Positions 36,397 to 44,633 of a stretch of 64,000 nucleotides of DNA are shown piece after piece. The position numbers and the translations under genes were made by a program. Source of the DNA: Novosphingobium umbonatum (GTDB taxonomy: Bacteria; Pseudomonadota; Alphaproteobacteria; Sphingomonadales; Sphingomonadaceae); contig NZ_SACO01000008.1 in assembly GCF_004005905.1 (NCBI RefSeq), forward strand, positions 62,001 through 126,000, written 5' to 3'. Below the pieces are notes generated by a model. That model was not told the DNA's origin, searched no databases, and saw nothing but the letters and a program-made list of their open reading frames with translations. Every line of letters starts with the position of its first letter. The stretch's first letter is position 1.

Positions 36397-37166
36397 CCCC
36401 TCTGGTCGATCTGCGCGGCAAGCGCGGGCTGATTATCGGCATCGCCAATGAACATTCCATCGCCACCGGATGTGCCCGCGCCTTTGCGCAATGCGGCGCG
36501 CGACTGGCGGGTAGCTATTTGAACGAGAAGGCCAAGCCCTTTGTCGAGCCGGTGGCCGAGCAATTGGGTCTGGAATGGATCGCCCCCTGCGATGTGCGGC
36601 AGGAGGGCCAGCTTGAAGCCCTGTTCGCCCAAGCGCGGAACAACTGGGGCGGGCTGGATTTCGTCCTGCACTCCATCGCCTTTGCCCCGCGAGAGGATTT
36701 GCATGGCCGCGTGGTCGATTGTTCGGCCCAAGGTTTTGGCGAGGCAATGGATGTGTCCTGCCACAGCTTTCTGCGCATGGCCCGTCTGGCCGAACCCTTG
36801 ATGACGGATGGCGGCTGCCTGCTCTGCGTGACCTTTTATGGTTCCGAAAGGGTGGTGGAACATTACAATCTAATGGGGCCGGTCAAGGCCGCTCTGGAAA
36901 GCGCCACGCGCTATATTGCCGCCGAACTGGGCCCCAAGGGCATCCGCGCCCATGCCATTTCCCCCGGCCCGATCGCCACCCGCGCTGCCAGCGGGATCGA
37001 CAGGTTTGATGAAATGCTGGAACGCGCCGCCGCGCAAGTGCCACAACACCATCTGGTCGATATTGCCGATGTAGGTGCCTTGGCCGCCTTTCTGGCCAGC
37101 GATGCGGCAAGGCGGATTACCGGCACGATCATTCCTGTCGATGGCGGGCAACATTTGCTGGCTTGA
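36393..37166 (+). CDS. fabI: Enoyl-[acyl-carrier-protein] reductase, FabI type (diverged paralogue)
   Basis: This 257-residue SDR-fold protein is like FabI: GIANEHSIATGCARAFAQCG for NADH, LHSIAFAPREDL, and the catalytic YNLMGPVKAALES with Tyr and Lys. The place of E. coli Tyr146 appears to be Phe (TFYGSE). It is in the MaoC-Pta/ackA operon with a 4-base overlap, so it may act on acyl-CoA or on a special acyl chain rather than in main fatty-acid synthesis. Being a second FabI elsewhere in the genome is probable but not seen here. Confidence 0.85.
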   Translation: MTPLVDLRGKRGLIIGIANEHSIATGCARAFAQCGARLAGSYLNEKAKPFVEPVAEQLGLEWIAPCDVRQEGQLEALFAQARNNWGGLDFVLHSIAFAPREDLHGRVVDCSAQGFGEAMDVSCHSFLRMARLAEPLMTDGGCLLCVTFYGSERVVEHYNLMGPVKAALESATRYIAAELGPKGIRAHAISPGPIATRAASGIDRFDEMLERAAAQVPQHHLVDIADVGALAAFLASDAARRITGTIIPVDGGQHLLA

Positions 37167-37255
37167 ACGGAACAACCTACGTCAGTTTACCGATAGGTCA
37201 GGCTGCAGTGCCTTGACCAGACCCGCGCCATAATACCATCCGAAAGGACAGGATT

Positions 37256-37828
37256 TTGCGCGGGCTTTTGATAGGGCGGAAAGGAAAGGTTGCGCTGGCA
37301 AAGCCGCGCCTTGCCCTGTTGCGCGCCTTGCTGGCCAGCAAAAGCGGGGCAACGCTGGTCGAATTTGCGCTGGTAGCACCGGCCTTTTTCGCGCTGATCG
37401 TCGCCATTTTCCAGACCGCCTTCCTGTTTCTGGCAGAACAGGGCCTGCAAACCAGCGCCGATGCCGCCGCCCGCCTGCTGCTGACCGGCCAAACCACCAC
37501 CAATGCCTATACTGCCGCCCAGTTCAAGACCGCCGCCTGTACGACTCTGCCACCCTTCCTCTCCTGTTCCCGCCTCTATATCGACGTTTCCACCGCCAGC
37601 AGTTTTTCCGCCGCCACTCTGGGCGCGCCAACCATCACCTATGACAGCAGCGGCAATGTCACCAACAGCTTCAACTACACCACGGGCAGTTCGGGCCAGA
37701 TCATCGTTCTGCGCATGATCTACCTCTGGCCAACGCTCACGGGCCCGCTGGGCTTCTCGCTGGTCACCACTGGCAAAAATCAACATCTCGTACTGGCCAC
37801 CGCGGTGATCAAGGCGGAGCGCTATTGA
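37256..37828 (+). CDS. TadE-like pilus assembly protein
   Basis: This 190-residue protein has a TadE/TadG-type N-terminus: SKSGATLVEFALVAPAFFAL, with Glu five residues into the hydrophobic segment, as in pseudopilins cleaved by TadV. A single membrane segment (AFFALIVAIFQTAFLFLA) is followed by a periplasmic region with two Cys. The likely start is TTG 37256 with AAAGGACAGGA just upstream; there is no ATG before the segment. The next gene overlaps by one base. No other tad genes are in the window. Confidence 0.78.
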   Translation: MRGLLIGRKGKVALAKPRLALLRALLASKSGATLVEFALVAPAFFALIVAIFQTAFLFLAEQGLQTSADAAARLLLTGQTTTNAYTAAQFKTAACTTLPPFLSCSRLYIDVSTASSFSAATLGAPTITYDSSGNVTNSFNYTTGSSGQIIVLRMIYLWPTLTGPLGFSLVTTGKNQHLVLATAVIKAERY

Positions 37829-38361
37829 TGCACCCGCACCGGTTATGGCCAGATTTGGTGAAGGACCGGCAAGGGCTGGCCCTCGTCGAATTTGCCATTG
37901 TCGCGCCCCTGTTCATCCTGATGTTCCTGTCGGGCTATGTGCTGTTCGATGCCCTGTCCGCCAACCGCAAAGTTACTGCCGTTGCCCGCACTGTCGCCGA
38001 CCTAACCACCCGCTATAGCTCTGTAACCAGCAGCGACCTCACCACCATCATGGCCGCCTCGACGCAAATCCTGTGGCCCTATTCCAATACGCAAGCCACC
38101 GTGCGGGTCAGCGAGATATTGGTTGCCTCAAGCACCAGCGCCACGGTCGTATGGAGCCAGGCCCAGAACACCACCGCGCGTAACGTAGGCAGCACGGTCA
38201 CTATCCCCAGCGGCCTTGCCTCGACCGGCACCTATCTGGTGCTGGGCGAGGCAGGCTATGCCTATGTCGCGCCCATTTCCTATCGCGGCTTTCGCACCAT
38301 GTCGCTGAACCAGAGCATTTACATGGTGCCACGCAAGTCCGGATCCATACCGCTGTCCTGA
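37828..38361 (+). CDS. TadE/TadF-like pseudopilin
   Basis: This 177-residue protein has the same N-terminal pattern (DRQGLALVEFAIVAPLFILM) and one membrane segment, then a beta-rich region with Thr/Ser. The ATG overlaps the stop of the previous gene (TGATG). The pair could be the minor pilins of a Flp/Tad pilus whose main locus is elsewhere, or an independent secretion-associated pair. Confidence 0.78.
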   Translation: MHPHRLWPDLVKDRQGLALVEFAIVAPLFILMFLSGYVLFDALSANRKVTAVARTVADLTTRYSSVTSSDLTTIMAASTQILWPYSNTQATVRVSEILVASSTSATVVWSQAQNTTARNVGSTVTIPSGLASTGTYLVLGEAGYAYVAPISYRGFRTMSLNQSIYMVPRKSGSIPLS

Positions 38362-38445
38362 TGACTGCCTATTGGGAAAGTCGGACCAAATAAGCCCATT
38401 CCTGAACAATCATTCAGACGAATCACACTGCCTTGGCGCTGCGCC

Positions 38446-38459
38446 TTGATTCGCATCAA
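38446..38459. promoter_or_regulatory. Perfect FNR-type box
   Basis: TTGAT-TCGC-ATCAA matches the FNR consensus TTGAT-N4-ATCAA at all ten positions. It is 400 bases before the LacI gene and no closer gene starts downstream. No good -10 is found at class II spacing; AATATT at 38499-38504 is the best candidate. Confidence 0.55.
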
Positions 38460-38540
38460 TGCATGTGAGGTAACCGTATTTCTGCGGATTTTTTGGCAAT
38501 ATTCCCGTCACAATTGGAAATAATCACCAAATCGGATATA

Positions 38541-38558
38541 TGCGCAAACGGTTGCATA
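38541..38558. promoter_or_regulatory. LacI-like palindrome
   Basis: GCAAAC-GGTTGC is a near-perfect palindrome with a central CG, within TGCGCAAACGGTTGCATA. Central-CG sites of this form are typical of LacI/GalR repressors. The LacI-family gene begins 297 bases downstream. Confidence 0.3.
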
Positions 38559-38660
38559 ATCCATTCGATCAAATTGTTATTTTTCTTTCGGATTTTTTTG
38601 ACAGACCAGATCAAATCCGACTAGAGATTACATCCGTAATGACGGGAAACCGAAGCTTTC

Positions 38661-38761
38661 CGGCTATACCGAATGAAGCTTGCTTCGCTACGGTTTTGCC
38701 GAGAGCGAAGGGCGTTGCGGCTTGACCGAATGAGGGTTCGCTCTCGCTACGGTCCATGCCG
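38661..38761. repeat. Two tandem covarying hairpin units (REP-like)
   Basis: Unit 1 (38661-38701) and unit 2 (38718-38761) share one plan: CGGC, ACCG, internal AAT, an inner stem and tetraloop, then GCTA, CGGT, GCCG. The inner stem is GAAG-CTTG-CTTC in unit 1 and GAGGG-TTCG-CTCTC in unit 2, so pairing is kept while sequence differs. On the minus strand each carries GTAG before the stem, as in REP elements tied to RAYT transposases. Confidence 0.6.
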
Positions 38762-38773
38762 AGCGCCCTTTTT
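38708..38773 (+). terminator. Terminator-like extension of the second hairpin unit
   Basis: AAGGGCG (38708-38714) pairs with CGCCCTT (38764-38770) outside unit 2, and the stem runs into five T. This gives a long intrinsic-terminator shape on the plus strand, 347 bases after the last upstream gene. Confidence 0.5.
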
Positions 38774-38854
38774 ACATTTCCGGCTTCAAAAACCGGTCGT
38801 ATCTTTATTCATGCCGGATGGACAAACAGATCCGCTGGCGCAATAGGTGGCGCC

Positions 38855-39907
38855 ATGGTCAAACAACGCCACCGCATTACCTCCTACGATGTGGCCGAAG
38901 CCGCCGGTGTCAGCCAGTCCACCGTCTCCCGCGCCTTGAGCGGGGACCCGATTGTGGCCGAGGCAACGCGCAACCGCATTCTCGACATCGCCCGCTCGCT
39001 CAATTACCACATTGACGCTGCAGCTTCGCGCACGCGCAGCGGGCGGATCGAGACGATTGCCGTGGTGATGGTCTGCCCCGAGCATGAGGATGTGCGGGTG
39101 CTCAACCCGTTCCACTATGGCTTGCTGGCCGCCATTTGTTCGGCCGCATCGCAACGCGGGCTGGAAACCATCGTGTCGTTCCAGGGTGCGCGCGACCGGT
39201 TGAAAGACAGCTATGAACAGGGCCGCCGCGCGATGGGCATCATCGTGATCGGCACCAGCGAGAATCACACCGCCTGGAATTTCTTCCGCAATTCGGCGCA
39301 AAACGGCACGCATATCGTGTGCTGGGGCGCGCCTTATGATGATCTGGACTGGGTGCGGGCCGACAATCATGCGGGCGCGGCGCTGGCGGTGGAGCATCTT
39401 CTGGCGCAGGGTTACAAATCCATCGCCTATGTGGGCGACAACAATTGCCCCCAGCGCCAGTTTGCCGAACGCTATGCTGGCTATGTCACGGCAATGGAGC
39501 AAGCAGGCAAAACGCCGCGCCTGATCGAAGTGGCCCCCGGCCTGTCGCGTCACGAACAGGGCCGCCGAGCGGCGCAGGCGCTGCTGGCCAGCGGGCAGGC
39601 TTTCAACGCCATATTTGCCGCCTGCGACGATCTCGCCTTGGGCGCGATGGCCGTGCTGGAGGAACGCGGCCTGTCCGTGCCGGGCGATGTGGGCGTGGTC
39701 GGCTTTGACGGAGTGCGCTCCGGCGCGATTGCGGTGACACCACTCTCCACCATCGAGCCGGACTTTGCCGCAGCAGGCGAAGTGCTGGTCGAACGCATGT
39801 TGGCCAGCGTGGCAGGCGAGGTAGCCCCGCGCCGCCGCGTTCCCGTGTCACTGGTGGTGCGTGAAAGCAGCGCAGCGGCGGCCCCGCAAAAGGCCACCGC
39901 TGCCTGA
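38855..39907 (+). CDS. LacI-family transcriptional regulator
   Basis: This 350-residue regulator has a LacI-type HTH at residues 8-30 (TSYDVAEAAGVSQSTVSRAL) with hinge AASRTRSGRIETIAVVM, and a periplasmic-binding-protein-like domain. C-terminal GDVGVVGFDGVRSGAIAVTP and LSTIEPDFAAAGEVLVERML are typical. AGGTGG precedes the ATG at 38855. The sugar ligand is unknown. It converges on the phospholipase gene with two bases between stops, so they do not share an operon. The palindrome at 38541 could be its own operator. Confidence 0.92.
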   Translation: MVKQRHRITSYDVAEAAGVSQSTVSRALSGDPIVAEATRNRILDIARSLNYHIDAAASRTRSGRIETIAVVMVCPEHEDVRVLNPFHYGLLAAICSAASQRGLETIVSFQGARDRLKDSYEQGRRAMGIIVIGTSENHTAWNFFRNSAQNGTHIVCWGAPYDDLDWVRADNHAGAALAVEHLLAQGYKSIAYVGDNNCPQRQFAERYAGYVTAMEQAGKTPRLIEVAPGLSRHEQGRRAAQALLASGQAFNAIFAACDDLALGAMAVLEERGLSVPGDVGVVGFDGVRSGAIAVTPLSTIEPDFAAAGEVLVERMLASVAGEVAPRRRVPVSLVVRESSAAAAPQKATAA

Positions 39908-39909
39908 AT

Positions 39910-42006
39910 TCAGGCTCCCATCGCCGGATCAGTCACCGCCGCCCAAGCGCCATCGACACGCCCCGCCAAGCGGCGCTGCCATCCATTGGCGCCGGTGATC
40001 TGCAAGTCATACCAACCATGCGTCGGCGCCAAGGGCCAGCTTTGCACGCCTCCAGAAACAGGCGCGTCCCAAGCCTTATGCTGCGCAGCATAGGCAGCAG
40101 GGTCCACCTTCACCGCCCCGCCTGACACCCGCACCTGCACCGCGCCATCGGCCACCAGCCATTGCACCATAGGCTCTGCCCCCGCATGACCGGCAAAGGC
40201 GCGGTGGAAGCCCGCTGGCCCCAGCACGAACAGATCATAGGCCCCATCATGCAGCGCCCAATCGGCGTTGATGCTCTGCCCCGCCTCCACCGTATAGCGG
40301 CGCGGCACGCGGTCCAGCGCCAGCTTGTCGTAAACATGGAAAACGCCCGCCAGCCCTTCGCCAGCGGCAAAAGTCAGGCGTAGCTGGCCCTCGACCAAGC
40401 CCCCCTGCACTTCCAGACGATAGCGAGCAGGGCATGCCGGTTTCACACCCCCCGCCTGCACCGGATAGGGCTGCTCCATGGGCGCGCTGGCATCGGGCTG
40501 TTTGGCAATGGCCTGTGCCCTGGCGCGGCGGGCGGGGGCATCGGCGGCGGCGATTTTCAGAGGCGCAGGGATCGCAGGTTTGACCGCGGGCGCTGCAAAA
40601 TCAAAAGCGGTGGTCAGATCGCTGCACACCGCCCGCCGCCAAGGACTGATGTTCGGCTCCTTCACGCCAAAGCGCGCCTCCATCAGGCGGATCACCGAAG
40701 TATGGTCGGCCACTTCGGAATGCACCTTGCCCCCGCGCGACCATGGCGAAAGCACATACATTGGCACACGCGGCCCCAGCCCATAGGGCCGCCCGCGCAA
40801 TTCCCGCGCATCCCCCGCCTCCATGCCCGGTGCGCGCAGGCGGTGGTATTCGCCCTCGGTGGACACGGTGCTGGCCCCTGCATAACCGCCCAAGCCATCG
40901 GCGTCGGGCGAAGGCGGGGCTGGCGGCGGGACATGGTCAAAGAAGCCGTCATTCTCGTCAAAATTGACCAGCAGCACCGTGCGCGCCCAGACGGCAGGAT
41001 TGGCAGTCAAAGCCTCGATCACCTGCGCCGTATAGGCCGCCCCTTGCGCGGGGCTGGATGGGCCGGGATGTTCGGAACTCTCCGCCGTGCCGACGATCCA
41101 GCTGATTTGCGGCAAGGTTCCCGCCACCACATCGGCCCGCAATCCATCCAGCGCGCGGGTGGATAGGCCCTTTTGCGCCAGAACCTTGTTGGCCCCAGCA
41201 TCCCCGCGATAGGCGGCGCGATATTGCAGGAAATTGGCCAGCGGATTGTCGCCAAAATTATCCGCCATATCCTGATAAATGCCCCAGCTAACCCCTGCCT
41301 CCTCCAAACGCTCCGGATAGGTTTTCCAGAAGAAGCGCGGTTTGGAGGCCGCGTCAGGCTTGGCCAGATCATCGTCGGGATTGTTCAAGGCCGGTCCGCC
41401 CCCTCGCCCGAATGGATCATTGGTGCCGGTCCAGTGAAACAGGCGATTGGTGTTGGTGCCGGTCTGCATCGAACAGTGATAGGCATCGCACAGGGTAAAC
41501 GCCTCGGCCATCGCCCATTGGAAGGGGATATCCTCGCGCTGGTAATAGGCCATGGCGCGCTGGGTCTTGGCCTCGGGCCAATGGGCCATGCGGCCATGGT
41601 CCCATGCGGCCTGCGCATCGGCCCATTGATGGGGCGTGCCAATCATGCGCATCAGGGCGAAATCTTCCTGCGTGCGAAGCGGGAATGGCCGCAGGCTGCG
41701 CGGCGGTTGCGCGGTGGCGTCGCGCTGGTCCCACACTATGCGCGGGCGACCATCGGGGCCTGCGGGCAAGGGAATAGGGAAGCGATCACCAAAGCCGCGC
41801 ACACCGGCCATCGTGCCGAAATAATGGTCGAACCCTCGGTTCTCCTGCATCAGCACCACGATATGCGCCACATCGCCCAGAGTGCCGGTGCGCCGGTCCG
41901 GCCCGATGGCAGCCGCCCGCGCCAAGGCCGAAGACAGGCTGGCGGGCAGGCTGGCCATGGCCGCCCCCTGCAAGGACTGGCGCAACAAGGAGCGGCGGTC
42001 GATCAT
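39910..42006 (-). CDS. Tat-exported phosphocholine-specific phospholipase C
   Basis: This 698-residue protein hydrolyses phosphatidylcholine or sphingomyelin to phosphocholine. The N-terminus has a Tat motif (DRRSLLRQSLQGAAMASLPA). The phosphoesterase domain begins with AHIVVLMQENRGFDHYFGTM and continues with YHCSMQTGTNTNRLFHWTGT and VLLVNFDENDGFFDHVPPPA. Two C-terminal beta domains (about residues 500-690) follow, as in PlcN/PlcH. It probably folds in the cytoplasm and crosses by Tat. Release of phosphate during starvation is the usual role; no Pho box was recognised upstream. Confidence 0.93.
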   Translation of the reverse strand: MIDRRSLLRQSLQGAAMASLPASLSSALARAAAIGPDRRTGTLGDVAHIVVLMQENRGFDHYFGTMAGVRGFGDRFPIPLPAGPDGRPRIVWDQRDATAQPPRSLRPFPLRTQEDFALMRMIGTPHQWADAQAAWDHGRMAHWPEAKTQRAMAYYQREDIPFQWAMAEAFTLCDAYHCSMQTGTNTNRLFHWTGTNDPFGRGGGPALNNPDDDLAKPDAASKPRFFWKTYPERLEEAGVSWGIYQDMADNFGDNPLANFLQYRAAYRGDAGANKVLAQKGLSTRALDGLRADVVAGTLPQISWIVGTAESSEHPGPSSPAQGAAYTAQVIEALTANPAVWARTVLLVNFDENDGFFDHVPPPAPPSPDADGLGGYAGASTVSTEGEYHRLRAPGMEAGDARELRGRPYGLGPRVPMYVLSPWSRGGKVHSEVADHTSVIRLMEARFGVKEPNISPWRRAVCSDLTTAFDFAAPAVKPAIPAPLKIAAADAPARRARAQAIAKQPDASAPMEQPYPVQAGGVKPACPARYRLEVQGGLVEGQLRLTFAAGEGLAGVFHVYDKLALDRVPRRYTVEAGQSINADWALHDGAYDLFVLGPAGFHRAFAGHAGAEPMVQWLVADGAVQVRVSGGAVKVDPAAYAAQHKAWDAPVSGGVQSWPLAPTHGWYDLQITGANGWQRRLAGRVDGAWAAVTDPAMGA

Positions 42007-42113
42007 GGGTCAAGATCCTGTGCAAAGCGGTTGGGTCGCTGGCCGAAATCCGGTTCAGCTTACCCGCCCGCCCTAGGCGCACAAGATGTCAGCCCTACGA
42101 CATTATGCGACTA

Positions 42114-44159
42114 TCACGAGCTTTTCGGCGGGGTTTTGGGCTTTACCGTCGAAACCGTATTGGTGTTGCCGGGGATCGTGAAACGGACCATCTCCAAATT
42201 GGCCGCGCAGGCCTGACCACCCGATGGGCGGTAACTGGACTGATATTGAACATTGTCGGCCGAAACGGTGGCGGACTTGGTAAAAATGAAAGGCGGATAG
42301 GAAACCAAAGCCCGCGAATCCACCGCCCGCCCCTTGGCGGTAATGTCGAATTCGATCTGGACCCAGCCTTCAAACCCGTAACGCAGCGCTTCCAACGGGA
42401 AGGATGACCCTCCGCCAGAACTGGTCAGCGCAGGCTTGGGGCCAATCAAGGCGCATTGTTCCTGCGTCAGACCCGTCGAGGCAAAATAGGATTGTGCCTG
42501 CGCCAAATCGCCTTTGCGCGCGATATCATTGGCAAGGCGCAACTGGGCAAACTGGCGCAGGGGGTGATGCTCGCCCAGGCGTTGGTCCTCGGCCACCTTG
42601 CGCAGATTGGTCAGGGCCTGATCGGTTTCGGCCGATTTCGGGCGGCGGGGCGTGCCCAGCAACAGCGCCGTATCCTCCGCCAAAGCGTCATTGGCCAATG
42701 GCCCATCGGCGGCCAAAGCCAACATCGCCGGATCATTCACACGGTCGACATCGGATTTGTCGCGATTGGCAGGATGGGGCCGTGCCGCTGTCAGGATGAC
42801 CAGTGCGGCATGGCGGGCTTCGGCCGGAATCGCAGCACCCCCTGCCAATTCCTGCGCCCGATCGATCGAGGCCAGCACATCGGCCGTGCGCCGCAAATCA
42901 CTTAAAGCCAGCAGCACTCTTGCGCCCAATTCCGCAGGGCCATCCCCCGCCTTTTGCGCGGATTCGGCCAAGGTCAACCAATCCGTTTTGACCAAAGGCC
43001 TCGGTTGATAAGGCTCGATCAGAGGCAAGGCCCATTGCGCGAACCTTTGCCGCAAAGGCTCCATCGGAGACATGCCACCGCCGCCTTCGGATCGGGTGCA
43101 GCGCAATTCCACCCGCGCGGCATAGCGGAAAAAGGCCGGAATATTGGCCGCATCCTCCGCCTTCCAGCGCCATCCCTGCACCGCGCGGGCGAAAGTCGCG
43201 GCCTTGGCATAGGAACCATTGCCATAAACCGGCTGCGCCCGTGACACGGTACCATCATCGGCAATGGTAAATTCCACCACCGCCACATCGTCCGGCTCCA
43301 GCCCGCTTTCCACACCGCAAGCGGGCGGATGGATGAAGCGCGCCGTGCTGAAAGGCGATTTGGGCAAACGCCCTGCCCCCGTCTGCGCCATATAGCGATA
43401 GGCCTGATCACGGTCACGCGCCAACATCGCCGCCTGGGCCAGATCGGCGCGGATGAAAGTATCAGACAGGCTCATGGTCGCTTTTTCACCGCCGGTCATG
43501 TCATAGGCCTTGCGCAAGGCGGCCATCGCTTCCTTCGCCTGCCCCTGATTAAGCAGCACACGACCGAGCAGATTATACCATGGCGCCAGCACAGGCTTGC
43601 CCACATCCGGCTCTTTGCTCAAAATATTCAACGCTTCGTCAATGGCATCCAGCGCCGTGCGACCTCCATCAAAACTGGTCACTTGCGCCAGACGCGCCAG
43701 ATTGCCCAAACGCGCCGCGCCGGTCTGGGTGGCCAGAGCGGCATGGAGATGCACCAGCGCCGCATCATGGTCCCAACGACGGATGGCCAGAGCCGCCAAT
43801 TGCCCCTCTGCCTGCCCGACTTCCTGTGCGAAATCCGCCCCCGCAGCACGCAAACGCGGCAGGCCAGCCAGCAGTTGCGTCTCGCCCTGATCAAAATCGC
43901 CGGTTTTCACCATGCAATCGCCACGGCGCACCGCTATCGCGGCATAGGGCAAGGAACCGGGCCGGAACCGCCCGTCCTGCGCCAGACCGGCAAAGATCGG
44001 CAAAGCCGTGGCGCAATCATTGGCCGCCCATGCATCGGTGGCGGCGTTGAAGCGGCTTTGCAAATCTTGGGTTGAAGGGGCCGAAGGTGCCTGTGCCCAA
44101 GCCGTGCCGACATAGGCACAAGAGCCAAGGAAGGACAATAAAGCCGAAGAAGCGCGCAT
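42114..44159 (-). CDS. Exported TPR protein with two TonB-C-like modules
   Basis: This 681-residue protein has a signal peptide (MRASSALLSFLGSCAYVGTA, cleaved near AQA). Helical TPR-like repeats run through residues 30-250. Two segments resemble the C-terminal domain of TonB: VVEFTIADDGTVSRAQPVYG near 295 and WVQIEFDITAKGRAVDSRAL near 600. There is no membrane anchor after the signal, so it is not a normal TonB. I do not recognise a named family. It may bind outer-membrane receptors or peptidoglycan. Confidence 0.68.
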   Translation of the reverse strand: MRASSALLSFLGSCAYVGTAWAQAPSAPSTQDLQSRFNAATDAWAANDCATALPIFAGLAQDGRFRPGSLPYAAIAVRRGDCMVKTGDFDQGETQLLAGLPRLRAAGADFAQEVGQAEGQLAALAIRRWDHDAALVHLHAALATQTGAARLGNLARLAQVTSFDGGRTALDAIDEALNILSKEPDVGKPVLAPWYNLLGRVLLNQGQAKEAMAALRKAYDMTGGEKATMSLSDTFIRADLAQAAMLARDRDQAYRYMAQTGAGRLPKSPFSTARFIHPPACGVESGLEPDDVAVVEFTIADDGTVSRAQPVYGNGSYAKAATFARAVQGWRWKAEDAANIPAFFRYAARVELRCTRSEGGGGMSPMEPLRQRFAQWALPLIEPYQPRPLVKTDWLTLAESAQKAGDGPAELGARVLLALSDLRRTADVLASIDRAQELAGGAAIPAEARHAALVILTAARPHPANRDKSDVDRVNDPAMLALAADGPLANDALAEDTALLLGTPRRPKSAETDQALTNLRKVAEDQRLGEHHPLRQFAQLRLANDIARKGDLAQAQSYFASTGLTQEQCALIGPKPALTSSGGGSSFPLEALRYGFEGWVQIEFDITAKGRAVDSRALVSYPPFIFTKSATVSADNVQYQSSYRPSGGQACAANLEMVRFTIPGNTNTVSTVKPKTPPKSS

Positions 44160-44207
44160 CGAACCATTCCCGTTGGCAAAACAATTTTGTCGTTTTACTA
44201 AAAGCCG

Positions 44208-44633
44208 ATGCGCAACTTGTCCAACTGTTTGAAATTCGGCCTATCGATTTTGGGGCTATTTTGGGCCGACCACGCCATGGCCGCGCAGGAAAGCCCGTCC
44301 GCGCAGCCCCGCAAGATCATCCTGCTGGGGGCTCGATGGTGCGCGCCCTGCATAGCCGAATTGCGCGACCTGCCGCGTCTGGTCGCCGCCGCCGCGCCGG
44401 ATCGCATCGCGCTGGCATGGGTGGACCGTCCGCCTGCCTTGCCACCCGCTCTGGCGGCACAGGTCGACATTATCGCCCTGCCACAGGCCCATGCGCTGGC
44501 CTTGCGCTTGGGCGGGCAGGGATTTGGCCTGCCGATGGCGGCGATCATGGCTTCGTCTGGCCAATATTGCCGCCCATGGCCACACAGCCTTTCCCCCGAA
44601 AGGCTGCCCGACCTTCGCCAAAGCTGCGATTAA
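44208..44633 (+). CDS. Exported thioredoxin-like protein with WCAPC motif
   Basis: This 141-residue protein has a signal peptide (CLKFGLSILGLFWADHAMAA) and a thioredoxin-like start IILLGARWCAPCIAELRDLP with active-site WCAPC. The rest of the fold is shorter than in usual thioredoxins but a possible cis-Pro region is seen at GFGLPMAAIM. It could be a periplasmic disulfide reductase. Its stop overlaps the stop of the convergent GST gene by 3 bases. Confidence 0.75.
   Translation: MRNLSNCLKFGLSILGLFWADHAMAAQESPSAQPRKIILLGARWCAPCIAELRDLPRLVAAAAPDRIALAWVDRPPALPPALAAQVDIIALPQAHALALRLGGQGFGLPMAAIMASSGQYCRPWPHSLSPERLPDLRQSCD

Larger units (their letters stand above)
38362..38854. other. 493-base gene-free region with FNR box, LacI-like site and hairpin repeats
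   Basis: No convincing gene is seen between the TadE pair and the LacI regulator. The first half is AT-rich, unlike the rest of the window. It holds a perfect FNR box (38446-38459), a LacI-like palindrome (38541-38558), a TTGACA after a T7 tract (38598-38603), and two hairpin repeats (38661-38761) ending in a T5 run at 38769-38773. A 61-codon open frame at 38540-38725 runs into the repeats and lacks a ribosome site. An untranslated RNA is possible. Confidence 0.6.

Noticed and set aside
38598..38632. Sigma-70 promoter at TTGACA
   Set aside because: No acceptable -10 lies 16-18 bases downstream (CTAGAG is the best), so I do not list it as a promoter.
38540..38725. 61-codon open frame between the TadE pair and the LacI gene
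   Set aside because: It lacks a ribosome site, its second half reads through the hairpin repeats, and its composition is not like neighbouring proteins. A small FNR-controlled protein is possible but not supported.
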